Below, in pieces: positions 35,211 through 44,075 of a DNA stretch of 64,000 bases. The notes under the pieces are model-generated. The model was not told the DNA's origin. It saw only the letters and a list, made by a program, of their open reading frames with translations, and did not search any database. The translations under genes were made by a program, and so were the position numbers. The stretch lies in NCBI GenBank assembly GCA_963768775.1, contig CAVYIY010000005.1, positions 62,001-126,000 on the forward strand. The letters run 5' to 3'. Source of the stretch: FEN-33 sp963768775. Lineage in GTDB: Archaea > Thermoplasmatota > Thermoplasmata > Methanomassiliicoccales > UBA472. Every line of letters begins with the position of its first letter. Position 1 is the stretch's first letter.

Positions 35211-35297
35211 TCCTCTCCCGCACCATTTGAATAGGATCTCATCCTTCGAATGTCATCTTCCCCGTCGATATTTAATACCTGTTAGAACGCTCAAAGC

Positions 35298-36060
35298 TCA
35301 TCTGACGGAAAACTCGTCCAGCGTTCTCTGGTAGTACGGCACCGGGTGGTACATCATGCTCCTGTCCTCGTTCACCAGGCTGAGGCGCAGGGCGGCGCGG
35401 GAGGCGTTCTCGATGCGCAGCACCCGGTCCGCGGAGGAGTACATCAGGCTGCGCAGGCTCTTCTTGAACAGCAGCTTCGACAGCCCGAAGTTCGTGATCA
35501 GCGTGATCACGTCGTGCCGCTTGGTGACACCCTGGATGGCGGCGATGCAGCGCTGCATCAGCTGGAGCGACTCGGACCAGCGCACGTCCTTGTCCTGGAA
35601 CAGGTCGGGGAAGCAGGAGACGATGAGCATGCCCGCCCCGGTCCTCTCCAGCTCTGGCTCGAGCATCTCGTCGATCAGGGTGACCATCTGGTAGGCGGTG
35701 AACGCCCGAGAGACGTTAATGCTCTCCAGCGCCTCCTGCGCGTTCACGCGCTGGCGCTTGCACAGCCCCGCCATGTGGTAAGGATTGATGGAGTTGCCCC
35801 CGTCCACCCACACCACCTCCCGTCCGTCGCCGACCACCTGGTTGATGCAGAGCAGGTGCACCATGTCGAACAGCAGGCGGTCGGAGCTGTCGATCAGCGT
35901 CACCTGCGAGGACGGGAATCCGCCGATGAAGGCGTCCAGCGCGGCGATGGAGGTGTCGACGCTCCGCGGCAGCGCCGGGCCGAGCGCCACGCTGCGTCTC
36001 GGCCGCGCTCATCTCGATGCTGGGTTCCTGCGGCAGGCCTGCTTCGGTGTAGTGGGTCAT
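35298..36060 (-). CDS. RecA/RadA-fold protein with degenerate Walker A (one frameshift)
   Basis: After ATG 36060 (MTHYTEAGLPQEPS, with GGAGGT just upstream) a shift near 35990 leads into a RecA-like core: SIAALDAFIGGFPSSQVTLI, then DSSDRLLFDMVHLL where GxxGxGKT should be. Further on come VVWVDGGNSINPYHMAGLCK, typical of RadA-type strand 2/helix, and GMLIVSCFPDLF in place of Walker B. The fold is that of RadA/KaiC but ATP binding looks lost. Its promoter duplicates that of the small protein-PolB2 operon. Bacterial ImuA, a RecA-like partner of a mutagenic polymerase, is a functional parallel. The C-terminus ends QRTLDEFSVR. Confidence 0.8.
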
Positions 36061-36093
36061 CTCGACCTCCCCTAGCTCAGTTGGGGTTGCACG

Positions 36094-36129
36094 TTATAAA
36101 TCGGTGCGGGGGGGAGATGCCCGAAAGTG
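36094..36129 (-). promoter_or_regulatory. Promoter of the RecA-like gene with shared upstream element
   Basis: The plus-strand reading is TATA box TTATAAAT (36094-36101), nine bases, then GGGGAGATGCCCGAAAGTG (36111-36129). The predicted RNA start near 36072 gives a short leader containing GGAGGT before ATG 36060. The 19-base element and its spacing repeat those at 31669-31704 with one mismatch in the element. Confidence 0.75.
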
Positions 36130-36156
36130 AGCTAGAAGCCGGAAACCAGCGCCCTC

Positions 36157-36193
36157 AAAAAAAGGATAACGCTGGCCCGAGGGGAGGGGGCCA
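36157..36193 (-). terminator. Hairpin plus T-run after the DUF1059 gene
   Basis: On the minus strand a TGGCCC/GGGCCA stem (36173-36193) is followed by seven T residues (36157-36163). The position, 36 bases past the DUF1059 stop and just before the RecA-like promoter, suits transcription termination. Confidence 0.5.
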
Positions 36194-36228
36194 GCTCCTG
36201 GTAATGAGCGGGGAGGCCTACGGCGTCC

Positions 36229-36501
36229 CTACTCCTTTTTATCCGATCGGAAGCGCTTGCCGATGTTCTCCTGCGATCTCCAGGCCTCGGTCTCTTCCTT
36301 CTGGGTGATCTTCCCTTTCATCGGAGGCATCACGATGTCGACCTCCTTCACCCTCGACCGGAACTGGTCTTCGGTTATCTTCATGTCGGGGTGGTGGGCC
36401 TCCTTATGCATCATCACATGCTTCGTGAGATCCTCTTCCCCGAAAGGCGTGGTCACGCTCCATCCGCATGTTGGGCAAGCGAATTGCAGTGCTTTTGCCA
36501 A
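36229..36501 (-). CDS. DUF1059 small protein
   Basis: A 90-residue protein with LQFACPTCGWSVTTPFGEEDLTKHV followed by a His-rich MMHKEAHHP. This is the DUF1059 pattern: a CxxC pair and downstream His residues that may bind zinc. The C-terminal half is polar and has no family resemblance. Function unknown. Confidence 0.8.
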   Translation of the reverse strand: MAKALQFACPTCGWSVTTPFGEEDLTKHVMMHKEAHHPDMKITEDQFRSRVKEVDIVMPPMKGKITQKEETEAWRSQENIGKRFRSDKKE

Positions 36502-36590
36502 CGTATCACCAAGGATTTGTCGGACCTCTAATTATTTAACGATGACACGTCGGCCCGGCGGAAAAGCGGCAAAGGCTCGCTGAGGCGGCC

Positions 36591-36863
36591 TCAGCGTGGC
36601 GCGTAGCCAGTGTCGGTGACGGTGGCGGTGGGGTTGACGAAGTACACCGAGTAGTCGTGCTCGCCGGCGATCGCCTTGGCCTTGTCCTCGACCTCTATCC
36701 TGGTCGAGCCGATGGCGATGATCCTCTGGTCCATGACCGCGATCCATTCCCGAGGATGCTCATCGATCAGGTCGATGTAGTTGTCCTTGAACCATTCGTC
36801 GTTCTTCACGTCCTCTTCGCTCTCGTATTCCTCTTCGTTGTCGAACAAGCCGCCCCGCTCCAT
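36591..36863 (-). CDS. DUF5678-like small protein
   Basis: About 90 residues. An acidic N-terminus (DNEEEYESEED) leads to NDEWFKDNYIDLIDEHPREW, VAVMDQRIIAIG-like strands and KAIAGEHDYSVYFVNPT, the pattern of DUF5678. ATG 36863 is chosen; the longer frame upstream reads into the neighbouring gene's region and is not conserved in style. Function unknown. Confidence 0.72.
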   Translation of the reverse strand: MERGGLFDNEEEYESEEDVKNDEWFKDNYIDLIDEHPREWIAVMDQRIIAIGSTRIEVEDKAKAIAGEHDYSVYFVNPTATVTDTGYAPR

Positions 36864-36910
36864 TTGCGGACGTGATATTCCTACCGAGGGGGCATTAATC
36901 CTTTCCCTGC

Positions 36911-37210
36911 TCAGACGATGGGATTGCCGCAGAAGGGGCATATCGTCGCATCCACGGGTATGACCTTCCCGCATTTCTCGCACAGCACCTCGTACTCGTT
37001 GACGTGGGCGGGGAAGGTGTTGCCCTCGATGTCCGGGCTCATTACTATCTGGAATCCGAAGAAGGCTATCACGATGCCGACGATCATCACTGCGTAGAGG
37101 AAAATGTAGCCCTCGATGCTGGACATGAAGTTGGCAGCCAGTCCGCTGATCGACGACAAGAAGAAGATCACTCCCAGCAGCAGGAGCAGATAACCGGCGG
37201 ACTTCCTCAT
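36911..37210 (-). CDS. Two-helix membrane protein with C-terminal zinc ribbon
   Basis: A 99-residue protein: two hydrophobic segments (YLLLLLGVIFFLSSISGLA and IFLYAVMIVGIVIAFFGF), then a cytosolic-looking zinc ribbon with CEKC and CPFC. The length and layout recur in archaeal zinc-ribbon membrane proteins of unknown role. Confidence 0.8.
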   Translation of the reverse strand: MRKSAGYLLLLLGVIFFLSSISGLAANFMSSIEGYIFLYAVMIVGIVIAFFGFQIVMSPDIEGNTFPAHVNEYEVLCEKCGKVIPVDATICPFCGNPIV

Positions 37211-37295
37211 CGCCCCCTCAACCAGATTTGCCTACTTCAAGGTTGTTTCCGATTGCGCAACCATTATTCTCATCCATGCGGGTACGAGAAGGGAC

Positions 37296-38297
37296 ATGGG
37301 AGAACGGGAATCGCGCTTGAGGGCGGACGCGGTCGAATGGCTGCTGGAGGAGGACGATCCGACGGTGCGCTATCTCACATTGCGCTACCTCCTGAAAAGG
37401 GAAGAAGGGGAAGAAGAGGTGGAGGAGGCCAAGAGGGACATAATGCGGATCGGCCCGGTCCCTAAGATCCTTGCCAAGCAGTCCCCGGAAGGGCACGGGG
37501 GCAGGCCCGAGGACTTCTACATGCGCAGCAAGTACCGGGGGACGATATGGAACCTGATCGTGCTAGCGGAGCTGTACGCCGATCCCCAGGATGCGCGGAT
37601 AAGGCGCGCCTACGAGTTCGTTCTGAAGTGGAGCCAGAACCCGGCCAGCGGAGGATTCTCGACCCTGGGTAGCGCGGATAATGGCGCAAGGCCGGAAAGC
37701 GAGATCCCCTGCCTGACGTCCAACATGGCCTTCTGCCTGGTCAGGCTGGGCATGCTCGACGATGCCAGAGTGCAGAAGGTCCTGCAGTGGATCGCCCGCT
37801 ACCAAAGGTTCGACCTCCAGCCCTTCGCATCAAAGGAATGGCCGTATCAATACGACCACTGCTGGCGCAAGCATACCTGCCGCTCGTCGGTCGCCAAGGC
37901 ATTGAAGGCGCTGGCCGAGGTGCCCGAGGGAAGGAGGACGGAGGAGATGCGGATGGCGATCGATAATGCCAGGGAGTTCTTTCTCGTCCAGGACATCTAC
38001 AAGAAAGGTCCAGGTTCGAGAGCGATTGCCAGGCGGGAGTGGCTCGATCTCGGCTTCCCGCTGATGTGGAACACCGATCTGTTGGAACTGCTGAATCTGT
38101 TGCTGCGCACCGGGGGCGAGGATAGCCGGATGCGCGATGCGGAGAAGCTGGTGCTCTCCAAACGGAAGCGGAACGGCCGCTGGGTGCAGGAGAATCGCTA
38201 TCATGGCCGTTACCTGGTGACGATCGAGAGCAACGGCGCCGAGAGCAAATGGGTCACGTTGAACGCGCTGAGGATGTTGGATGCGCTATCCAAGTAA
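37296..38297 (+). CDS. Alpha/alpha-toroid (prenyltransferase/squalene-oxidase-like repeat) protein
   Basis: A 333-residue, largely helical protein. Repeats such as TVRYLTLRYLLKR, IWNLIVLAELYAD, SNMAFCLVRLGMLDD and SSVAKALKALAEV suggest an alpha/alpha barrel like terpene cyclases and prenyltransferases. The catalytic DxDD motif of cyclases is not seen, so enzymatic activity is doubtful. Conserved Cys/His positions (PYQYDHCWRKHTC) may bind metal or zinc. Function unknown. Confidence 0.7.
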   Translation: MGERESRLRADAVEWLLEEDDPTVRYLTLRYLLKREEGEEEVEEAKRDIMRIGPVPKILAKQSPEGHGGRPEDFYMRSKYRGTIWNLIVLAELYADPQDARIRRAYEFVLKWSQNPASGGFSTLGSADNGARPESEIPCLTSNMAFCLVRLGMLDDARVQKVLQWIARYQRFDLQPFASKEWPYQYDHCWRKHTCRSSVAKALKALAEVPEGRRTEEMRMAIDNAREFFLVQDIYKKGPGSRAIARREWLDLGFPLMWNTDLLELLNLLLRTGGEDSRMRDAEKLVLSKRKRNGRWVQENRYHGRYLVTIESNGAESKWVTLNALRMLDALSK

Positions 38298-38363
38298 GGC
38301 GCTTCCGAGCCTCCGGAGACCCGGTCGGTGGAGGTAAATAGCAGAGCTGGTATTGCTCCTGGG

Positions 38364-39341
38364 ATGGCAGGGGATGCGCCACTTATCCGTCTGAACAACG
38401 GGATCGAGATCACCGGCGAGACGAAGTGCTATTTCGACCCCCGGAAGATCAAGGCCGACGCCATCAACTGCATCTCCCATGCCCATTCGGACCACCTGCC
38501 CAGGAGCTTCGAGGTCAACAAGGCCATAGCTTCGCCGGTGACGCTGAGGTGCGCCTCGGAGCGGGTGAAGCGCACCATCGAGCCGGACCAATCGGACCGG
38601 GTGGAGATGCACGACGCCGGGCATATCATCGGCTCGCAGATGTTCCTGCTCAAGGATTCCCAGAAGGTGCTGTATACCGGCGACCTCTGCCCCCAGGACA
38701 GGATGGGGATGCACGGTGCCAGACCGGTCAAGACCGACACGTTGCTCATCGAGGCGACCTATGGGCGGCCGAGGTACGTCTTCCCCCACCGGGACAAGAT
38801 CGCGGGCATCATGCGCGACTGGGTGGAGGACAACCTGGCGCAGGGGCATCCAGTGGCATTGATGACCTACGCTCTGGGAAAGTCGCAAGTGCTGGCAAGA
38901 TACTTCAGCGACCTCGAGCCCTACCTTCACGGCTCGGTGTGGAGCACAACCAAGATCGTGGAGGAGTGCTGCGGCGACCCGTACAACTGCCGGCATTACG
39001 ACCAGGAGAAGATGGAAGGCCCATTCCTCATGATCTGCCCGATGGATGGTCGCGCCTCGGATTTCCGTTCCTACTGGCACAAGCGCGGAATGCGCTTCGC
39101 CGTCGTCACTGGATGGGTGATGGACGGGTGGTGGAAGCGCTCTTACGGGGTCGATGAGGGCTTCCCGCTGTCAGACCATGCCGACTTCCCCGAGCTGATC
39201 GAGTTCGTCCGCGGCTGCTCTCCCTCCCGCGTCTACACAACGCATGGATTCGCCGAGGAGCTGGCGGTCAGCATCCAGGACAAGCTGGGGATCGAGGCGA
39301 TACCGCTCAAGAGGAAGCAACGCTCGTTGGCCGAGTTCTAA
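38364..39341 (+). CDS. Metallo-beta-lactamase-fold DNA exonuclease with C-terminal PCNA-binding motif
   Basis: It resembles the ligase-associated DNA exonuclease group (SNM1/Pso2-like). The metal motif is SHAHSDH, followed by DAGHIIGSQMF, LYTGDLCPQD, IEATYGRPRYVFP, YALGKSQVLARYF, TGWVMDG, a second metal His in LSDHADFPELIEF and THGF. The last residues, KRKQRSLAEF, fit a PCNA-interacting QxxLxxF motif, supporting a DNA rather than RNA role. ATG 38364 is used; GTG 38328 would add 12 residues without visible conservation. Confidence 0.83.
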   Translation: MAGDAPLIRLNNGIEITGETKCYFDPRKIKADAINCISHAHSDHLPRSFEVNKAIASPVTLRCASERVKRTIEPDQSDRVEMHDAGHIIGSQMFLLKDSQKVLYTGDLCPQDRMGMHGARPVKTDTLLIEATYGRPRYVFPHRDKIAGIMRDWVEDNLAQGHPVALMTYALGKSQVLARYFSDLEPYLHGSVWSTTKIVEECCGDPYNCRHYDQEKMEGPFLMICPMDGRASDFRSYWHKRGMRFAVVTGWVMDGWWKRSYGVDEGFPLSDHADFPELIEFVRGCSPSRVYTTHGFAEELAVSIQDKLGIEAIPLKRKQRSLAEF

Positions 39342-39370
39342 TGCGTTCGATATCAATGATAAGAGATTGA

Positions 39371-40357
39371 TCATTCAGCGTCGCTTGCTGGCCGTTTCTG
39401 GCTGGCGCCGGTCTCCCACATCTTCGGATAGGTCCCGGTCTCCATGAACACCCGGTCGGTGCGCGCCGCGATGCCCTCCCGCGCCCGCTTCATCTCATCG
39501 CCGCCCATTTGAGCGATGCCCAGGCCGACGCCCTCGCCCTTGGCGCTCATGAATGCTATGGTCTGCCCCTTCTGGATCGACTCCTCGTGCTTGGAGATGC
39601 CCACCACCGCCAGATCGGCACCGTGGCATATGGCGTCGATGGCGCTGTCCTTCAACACGATCTTCGGCAGCGGCTCCAGGAGCATCTCGAAGGGCTTCAC
39701 CATGCTCCTCAATGCCGTCTCGTCGCCTTCCTTCCAGTAGACGACCGCGTCCCTCAGGTCCTGCAGCGTGACCGAATCGCGCTCCAGCATCGAGCCGGAG
39801 CGGGTGCGCCTCAGGTCCTCCATGTGCGCCCCGACGCCGAGCGCCTCGCCCACGTCGACGCACAATGTCCGAATGTAAGTCCCGGCGTCGCAATTGATGC
39901 GGAACAGCACGTCCCTTCCCACCAGCTCCAGGACCTTGATCGAGTGAACGTTGCGCACGCGCACCTGCCGCTTCACCGCGGCCCGCACCGGCGGGACCTG
40001 ATAGATGTCACCGAGGAACGTCGCCAGGACTCGGCGCACCGCCGCCTCGTCCTTGTCCCGGTGCAGGGTCATCATGCAGACGTACTCCTTGTCGGAGCGG
40101 AGCACCAGGTCCGTCGCCTTGGTCGCCTTCCCCGTGGCGATGGGCAGCACCCCGCTCACCTTCGGGTCGAGCGTCCCCCCGTGACCGATCTTCTCCACCC
40201 CCAGGATGTCCCTCACCCACGCCGTCACCTGATGCGAGGTCGGGCCGATCGGCTTGTCGAGGTTGATCAGCCCGGCGGCGAGAAGCTCCTCCATGGATCG
40301 CTCTGAAGGCTTCTTGCCGTATCCCGTCTGCAGCGGGTCCCGGTCCTTGGTCCTCAT
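39371..40357 (-). CDS. truB: tRNA/rRNA pseudouridine synthase TruB/Cbf5
   Basis: This is the archaeal Cbf5-type enzyme, which acts alone on tRNA U55 or in H/ACA RNPs on rRNA. Motif I is NLDKPIGPTSHQV, the catalytic Asp is in KIGHGGTLDPKVSGVLP and the RIN/GTYIRTL region is present (CDAGTYIRTLCVDVG). A PUA domain covers the C-terminal third (LKDSAIDAICHGADLAVVGI). ATG 40357 (MRTKDRDPLQTGYGKKP) overlaps the cmk stop in an ATGA, so upstream frame extensions are rejected. It is the last gene of the ribosomal superoperon. Confidence 0.95.
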   Translation of the reverse strand: MRTKDRDPLQTGYGKKPSERSMEELLAAGLINLDKPIGPTSHQVTAWVRDILGVEKIGHGGTLDPKVSGVLPIATGKATKATDLVLRSDKEYVCMMTLHRDKDEAAVRRVLATFLGDIYQVPPVRAAVKRQVRVRNVHSIKVLELVGRDVLFRINCDAGTYIRTLCVDVGEALGVGAHMEDLRRTRSGSMLERDSVTLQDLRDAVVYWKEGDETALRSMVKPFEMLLEPLPKIVLKDSAIDAICHGADLAVVGISKHEESIQKGQTIAFMSAKGEGVGLGIAQMGGDEMKRAREGIAARTDRVFMETGTYPKMWETGASQKRPASDAE

Positions 40358-40896
40358 GTGGGTCGTGGGAATCCCTCGAGCTTCTTGACGATGATCTCCA
40401 CCACCTTCTCCGGCGGTACGTCGCTCGTATCTACGATCAAATCGTACACGCTCTTGTCGTTTATGTCGATGCCGTACCATTGCGCATAGCGGACCGCTTC
40501 GCACCGCTCGCGTTCCAGCATCTCCGCCATCACCGCTTTGAGGTCCCCCTTCTCCCGCTCCAGTATCCTGGCCGCGCGGACCATGGGGTCGGCATCGAGA
40601 TAGACCTTGAACGCCACCATGTCCTGCCGGGCGAGGTTGTGGCCGGCCAGGCGCCCCTCCAGCACGATGTCGCTGTCCGCCGCGGCCATGGTGACCATGG
40701 AATCATCGATCATGCGGTCGTACTTGGGGTCCTCTTCGGCGAGCTTCCCGAACTCCGTCAATGTCAGATTCAGCTTCGCCGCCATCTCGCGGAAGACGGT
40801 GCCAGAAATGACATACCGATAGCCTAGCCTCGCCGCCAATAGCTTGCACACCGTGGTCTTGCCGGACCCTGGGGGTCCAGAGATGGTGATCCTCAT
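40354..40896 (-). CDS. cmk: Cytidylate kinase
   Basis: It phosphorylates CMP/dCMP. The 180-residue archaeal form has Walker A ISGPPGSGKTTVCKLLA, YRYVISGTVFRE, the DIVLEGRLAGH segment and REKGDLKAVMAEML lid residues. It overlaps both neighbours by ATGA, consistent with a single polycistronic unit secY-EMC3-like-cmk-truB. Confidence 0.94.
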   Translation of the reverse strand: MRITISGPPGSGKTTVCKLLAARLGYRYVISGTVFREMAAKLNLTLTEFGKLAEEDPKYDRMIDDSMVTMAAADSDIVLEGRLAGHNLARQDMVAFKVYLDADPMVRAARILEREKGDLKAVMAEMLERERCEAVRYAQWYGIDINDKSVYDLIVDTSDVPPEKVVEIIVKKLEGFPRPT

Positions 40897-41575
40897 GGAT
40901 TCCCTGCCGCGATCTCGTTAAGACGCTTTCTGAAGTCGTAGTAACGCAGCAGTCGCGACAGGATCTGGCTGAATGGAATGCTGATCAGGGAGTAGAGCAA
41001 CACCCAGTTGGGGAAGGAGGTTCGAGGGCGTTGAGGTCGACGTTAAAGGACCAGGGCACGGCGACCAATGGCGAGGTGATCTGGAACATGAAGACCGCCA
41101 CCCATGCGAAGATGGGCACTACGATCAACATCGTTACCGGCATCAGCTTCAGCTGCGAGCCGCTCATCTTCATGGACTTCTCCATGATCTTCGGCTGCAT
41201 TTCCATGAGCTTCTTCGTCTTGAAGGTGTTGTTCTCCAACCTCGCTTGGCGAAGCTCCTTGTTGAAGGCGCCCACGATCTTCTGGCTCTCTGCCTGCTGC
41301 ACGTAGTCGGTGAAGAAGTGGCGCACCACGACCGTGAGCCCGGTCATGAACATTCCGGCGAGGACGAGCGTCAAGGTCGGATAGTTGCCCCCGAAGCCGA
41401 TGAGCGGCCCCAGTGCCATGCCCACGACGTTGCCCAATGCCTCTCGCAGCACCGGGTCGAACAGCACGAACACGGCCAGGATGAACATGAATATGGTGAA
41501 GAAGCGGGACATGCCTCCGGCCCCGCCGCCGAACATTCCTCCGGAACCCGTTCCGGTGCTAGGTTGCTCTGCCAT
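40893..41575 (-). CDS. EMC3/DUF106 YidC-like membrane insertase (one frameshift)
   Basis: The archaeal Oxa1/YidC/EMC3 superfamily protein that assists membrane protein insertion, usually next to secY. It has a Gly-rich N-terminus, a first helix (FFTIFMFILAVFVLFDPV), a second (YPTLTLVLAGMFMTGLTVV), a cytosolic coiled coil (QAESQKIVGAFNKELRQAR) and MPVTMLIVVPIFAWVAVFMF. After a frameshift near 41018 the sequence continues NWVLLYSLISIPFSQILSRL and ends AAGNP with TGA overlapping the cmk ATG. ATG 41575 has GGAGGTGA six bases upstream. Confidence 0.88.
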
Positions 41576-41577
41576 GC

Positions 41578-43129
41578 TCACTCACCTCCGAAGAACTGCC
41601 TGAGCACAGGATGCATCTCCATCATCTGCTCTCGGCTGATCGCCTCGTAGAACTGGATCATGATGCCCACTGACAGCAGCACTCCGGTACCGGAGGCATT
41701 GCCCACCGTCCCGATAAGGTCTGCGCCCGCCGCAAGAGCACCTACGGTAGCTCCGGATATCACGGTGACGACAGGAATGTATCGTTCCAGCACCCGCTTG
41801 AGCACCCTCGGGTCCCGCCTGAAACCAGGTATCTGCAGCCCGCTGGACTCGATCTGCTTCGCGACCGCCTCCGGCCCCATGTTGGTGGTGGATATCCAGA
41901 ACTTGGCGAAGAGGACCGAGCCTCCGATCATCACACCCAGGTACAGCAATACCCGAGCTATGAGCTGCAATTGGCCATGGCCATAGACCAGGGTGCTGTA
42001 CCTATCCGGCGACAGCAATGGCAAGAGCCAATCACCCAGGCCTCGTGGCGTCGCCAGGTACCAGGCCAGACCGGCCGTCGGATAGGAACCGCTCGTGGCC
42101 GTATAGGTGCCTAGCCACCACTGTCCTCCGACGAGAGGCAGGCCTTTCAACGCCCCATTGGTATACAATAGCAGCGCGAACATGCTGACGTTAGCCAGCA
42201 ATGCCGCCATCAGTATGACCGGGATGTTCGATGCGTAGATGAGCTTGATCGGATAGCGCCCTCTTGCCCCTCGAGCATCGCCGTGGGACAAAGGCAGCTC
42301 GATGCGGACGGATTCGACGTAGGCAACGAACATGAAGATGGCAATCGTGCCGATCAGCGCAATGACAGGATTGGGATTTTGTAGCAGTATCTGCTCGTAG
42401 CCGCCCGTCGTCATGCCCGATGCGGACGTTTGGCTGATGATGTAGAGCGTCTTCGGTATCGTGCCTGCAGGCGGATTGGTCAGGCTGACCGGGTTGGTCA
42501 GATCGCTAGGTTGCCAGTTGAGCGACCCAGTGAATATGGCTTGCGCTACGCCCGCCGCGATGAACAGCGAGATGCCGCTCCCGATCCCCCATTTGGACAC
42601 TACCTCGTCCATCAGGAATACGATGTAGGACCCGATGAACAGCTGCAGGACGATTATGATTCGCGCCAGGTCTAGTCCCGACGTTGCCAACCAGTCCCGT
42701 GGATGGGACCAGGTAGCCGAACACCTGGGGCACCGCTTCCACCAGGATCATGACCAAGACGAGGAACTTCTGCGAGCTCTGATAGACCGCCTTGTCGTCC
42801 GAGTTGGAGAGATCGAGCTTGATGATCTTGGCGCCCACGAACAACTGCATGATGATGGACGCCGTGACTATCGGGCCGATGCCGAGGTGCATCAGCGAAC
42901 CCTGAGCCCCGGCGAGAATGGCGCGATAGGAAGCGAAGATGTCTATGGTCCGGCTCTTGTCCAGGCCGTAGATGAAGACGTTTGTCATCACGAAGTAGAA
43001 GACCAGGATGACAATGACCCATAGCATTTTGGTGCGGAAGTGCACGTGCCCTTCCGGCTTGGAGACCGCCGGTATCCTGTCCGTCAGCGGCTTAAGCCTG
43101 TAAAGCAGGCTCTTCTTCTCTTCAGCCAT
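41578..43129 (-). CDS. secY: Protein translocase subunit SecY (one frameshift)
   Basis: The channel subunit of the Sec translocon. The N-terminal part from ATG 43129 includes HVHFRTKMLWVIVILVFYF, the plug region GSLMHLGIGPIVTASIIMQL and further helices. A shift near 42690 joins it to the part with LDLARIIIVLQLFIGSYIVF, WGIGSGISLF, the cytosolic ARGRYPIKLIYASNIPVIL and IPGFRRDPRVLKRVLERYIP. Both halves are continuous and no stop intervenes. It follows L15 in the usual archaeal order. Confidence 0.93.
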
Positions 43130-43146
43130 GGTCAATCACAAGGTCG

Positions 43147-43575
43147 TCACTGTGGCTGGACGATCGCTCCACCCGCTGCTTCGATCTTCTGCTTTGCAGT
43201 CTCCGATGTCTCAGACACAACGATCTCGAATTTCTGTTGTACCTTCCCGAAACCGAGCAGCTTGTCCACTCCCATCTCAGTGAGATTGACTACCGTCTTG
43301 TCGCCCTTCTTCACGGCGAAACCGTCCTTCGTAAGCTTCTCAAGGATCTCTTGGATCTCGCCCACGTTTAGAGTTATCTTGGCGGAGACCATTTCCTGAG
43401 GCCGCTTGAAACCATGCCGTCCGAAGTGATCGGGCATGTACTTCAGCATGTACATGACCTTGTGCTTGTGCAATCCGGCGTTTCCGTGTCCGCCACGGAG
43501 GCCGGCACCCCTGCCGTGCTTCTTGCCCCGGCCATGAGTGCGACTTCCCCTGAACTTCTTAGTCTTGCTTGGCAT
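43147..43575 (-). CDS. rpl15: Ribosomal protein L15 (uL15)
   Basis: Large-subunit protein of 142 residues. It begins MPSKTKKFRGSRTHGRGKKH with the Gly/His/Arg-rich extension GRGAGLRGGHGNAGLHKHK, and ends with the conserved VVSETSETAKQKIEAAGG. ATG 43575 is the family start; the longer upstream frame is unconserved. It is the last ribosomal protein gene before secY. Confidence 0.96.
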   Translation of the reverse strand: MPSKTKKFRGSRTHGRGKKHGRGAGLRGGHGNAGLHKHKVMYMLKYMPDHFGRHGFKRPQEMVSAKITLNVGEIQEILEKLTKDGFAVKKGDKTVVNLTEMGVDKLLGFGKVQQKFEIVVSETSETAKQKIEAAGGAIVQPQ

Positions 43576-43603
43576 GTCAGATTCCCCGAATGTAATATTG
43601 CTA

Positions 43604-44071
43604 TTATAACATTCTCTCAATGAGCTCGTTGATGGTCTTCCCTCGATATCCCAGCGCGCCGCCCACTTTGTACGAGCGTTTGTTGCCCTCGTACCCCTTC
43701 TTCGGGGGGCTGAGCCGGAACAGCGGCTTGACTCCGTCCAACGAGGCATAGGTGATATCGCCCTTCTTGATGGCCTTGGCGAGCGAGATGATCGAAGTAT
43801 ATTTCTTCGTTATCTCCTTGATCGCCGCGTCATCGATCGGCACGTCACCGACCATCCTGCCGCGGAACTTGATCATCTTGGCCAGGACGGTCTCGTCCAC
43901 CTCGCCCCAGGTGACGTAATCCTTCGTCTTGTGGAGCATGCCCTGAACGACATCGTTCTGGGGCAGAACCACGCAATGGTTCGGGCGGGTCAGCTTCATC
44001 ATCTTCATCGTGTCCTCGATGTCCTTGTTGACACCAGCGTGCCCGCGAACCCTTACAATTGCGTAAGCCAT
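43604..44071 (-). CDS. rpl30: Ribosomal protein L30 (uL30)
   Basis: The 155-residue archaeal long form of L30. It starts MAYAIVRVRGHAGVNKDIED, followed by TMKMMKLTRPNHCVVLPQN, typical of the family, and has the archaeal C-terminal extension ending TINELIERML. ATG 44071 is chosen because it begins the conserved VRVRG strand. Confidence 0.96.
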   Translation of the reverse strand: MAYAIVRVRGHAGVNKDIEDTMKMMKLTRPNHCVVLPQNDVVQGMLHKTKDYVTWGEVDETVLAKMIKFRGRMVGDVPIDDAAIKEITKKYTSIISLAKAIKKGDITYASLDGVKPLFRLSPPKKGYEGNKRSYKVGGALGYRGKTINELIERML

Positions 44072-44075
44072 GTAA

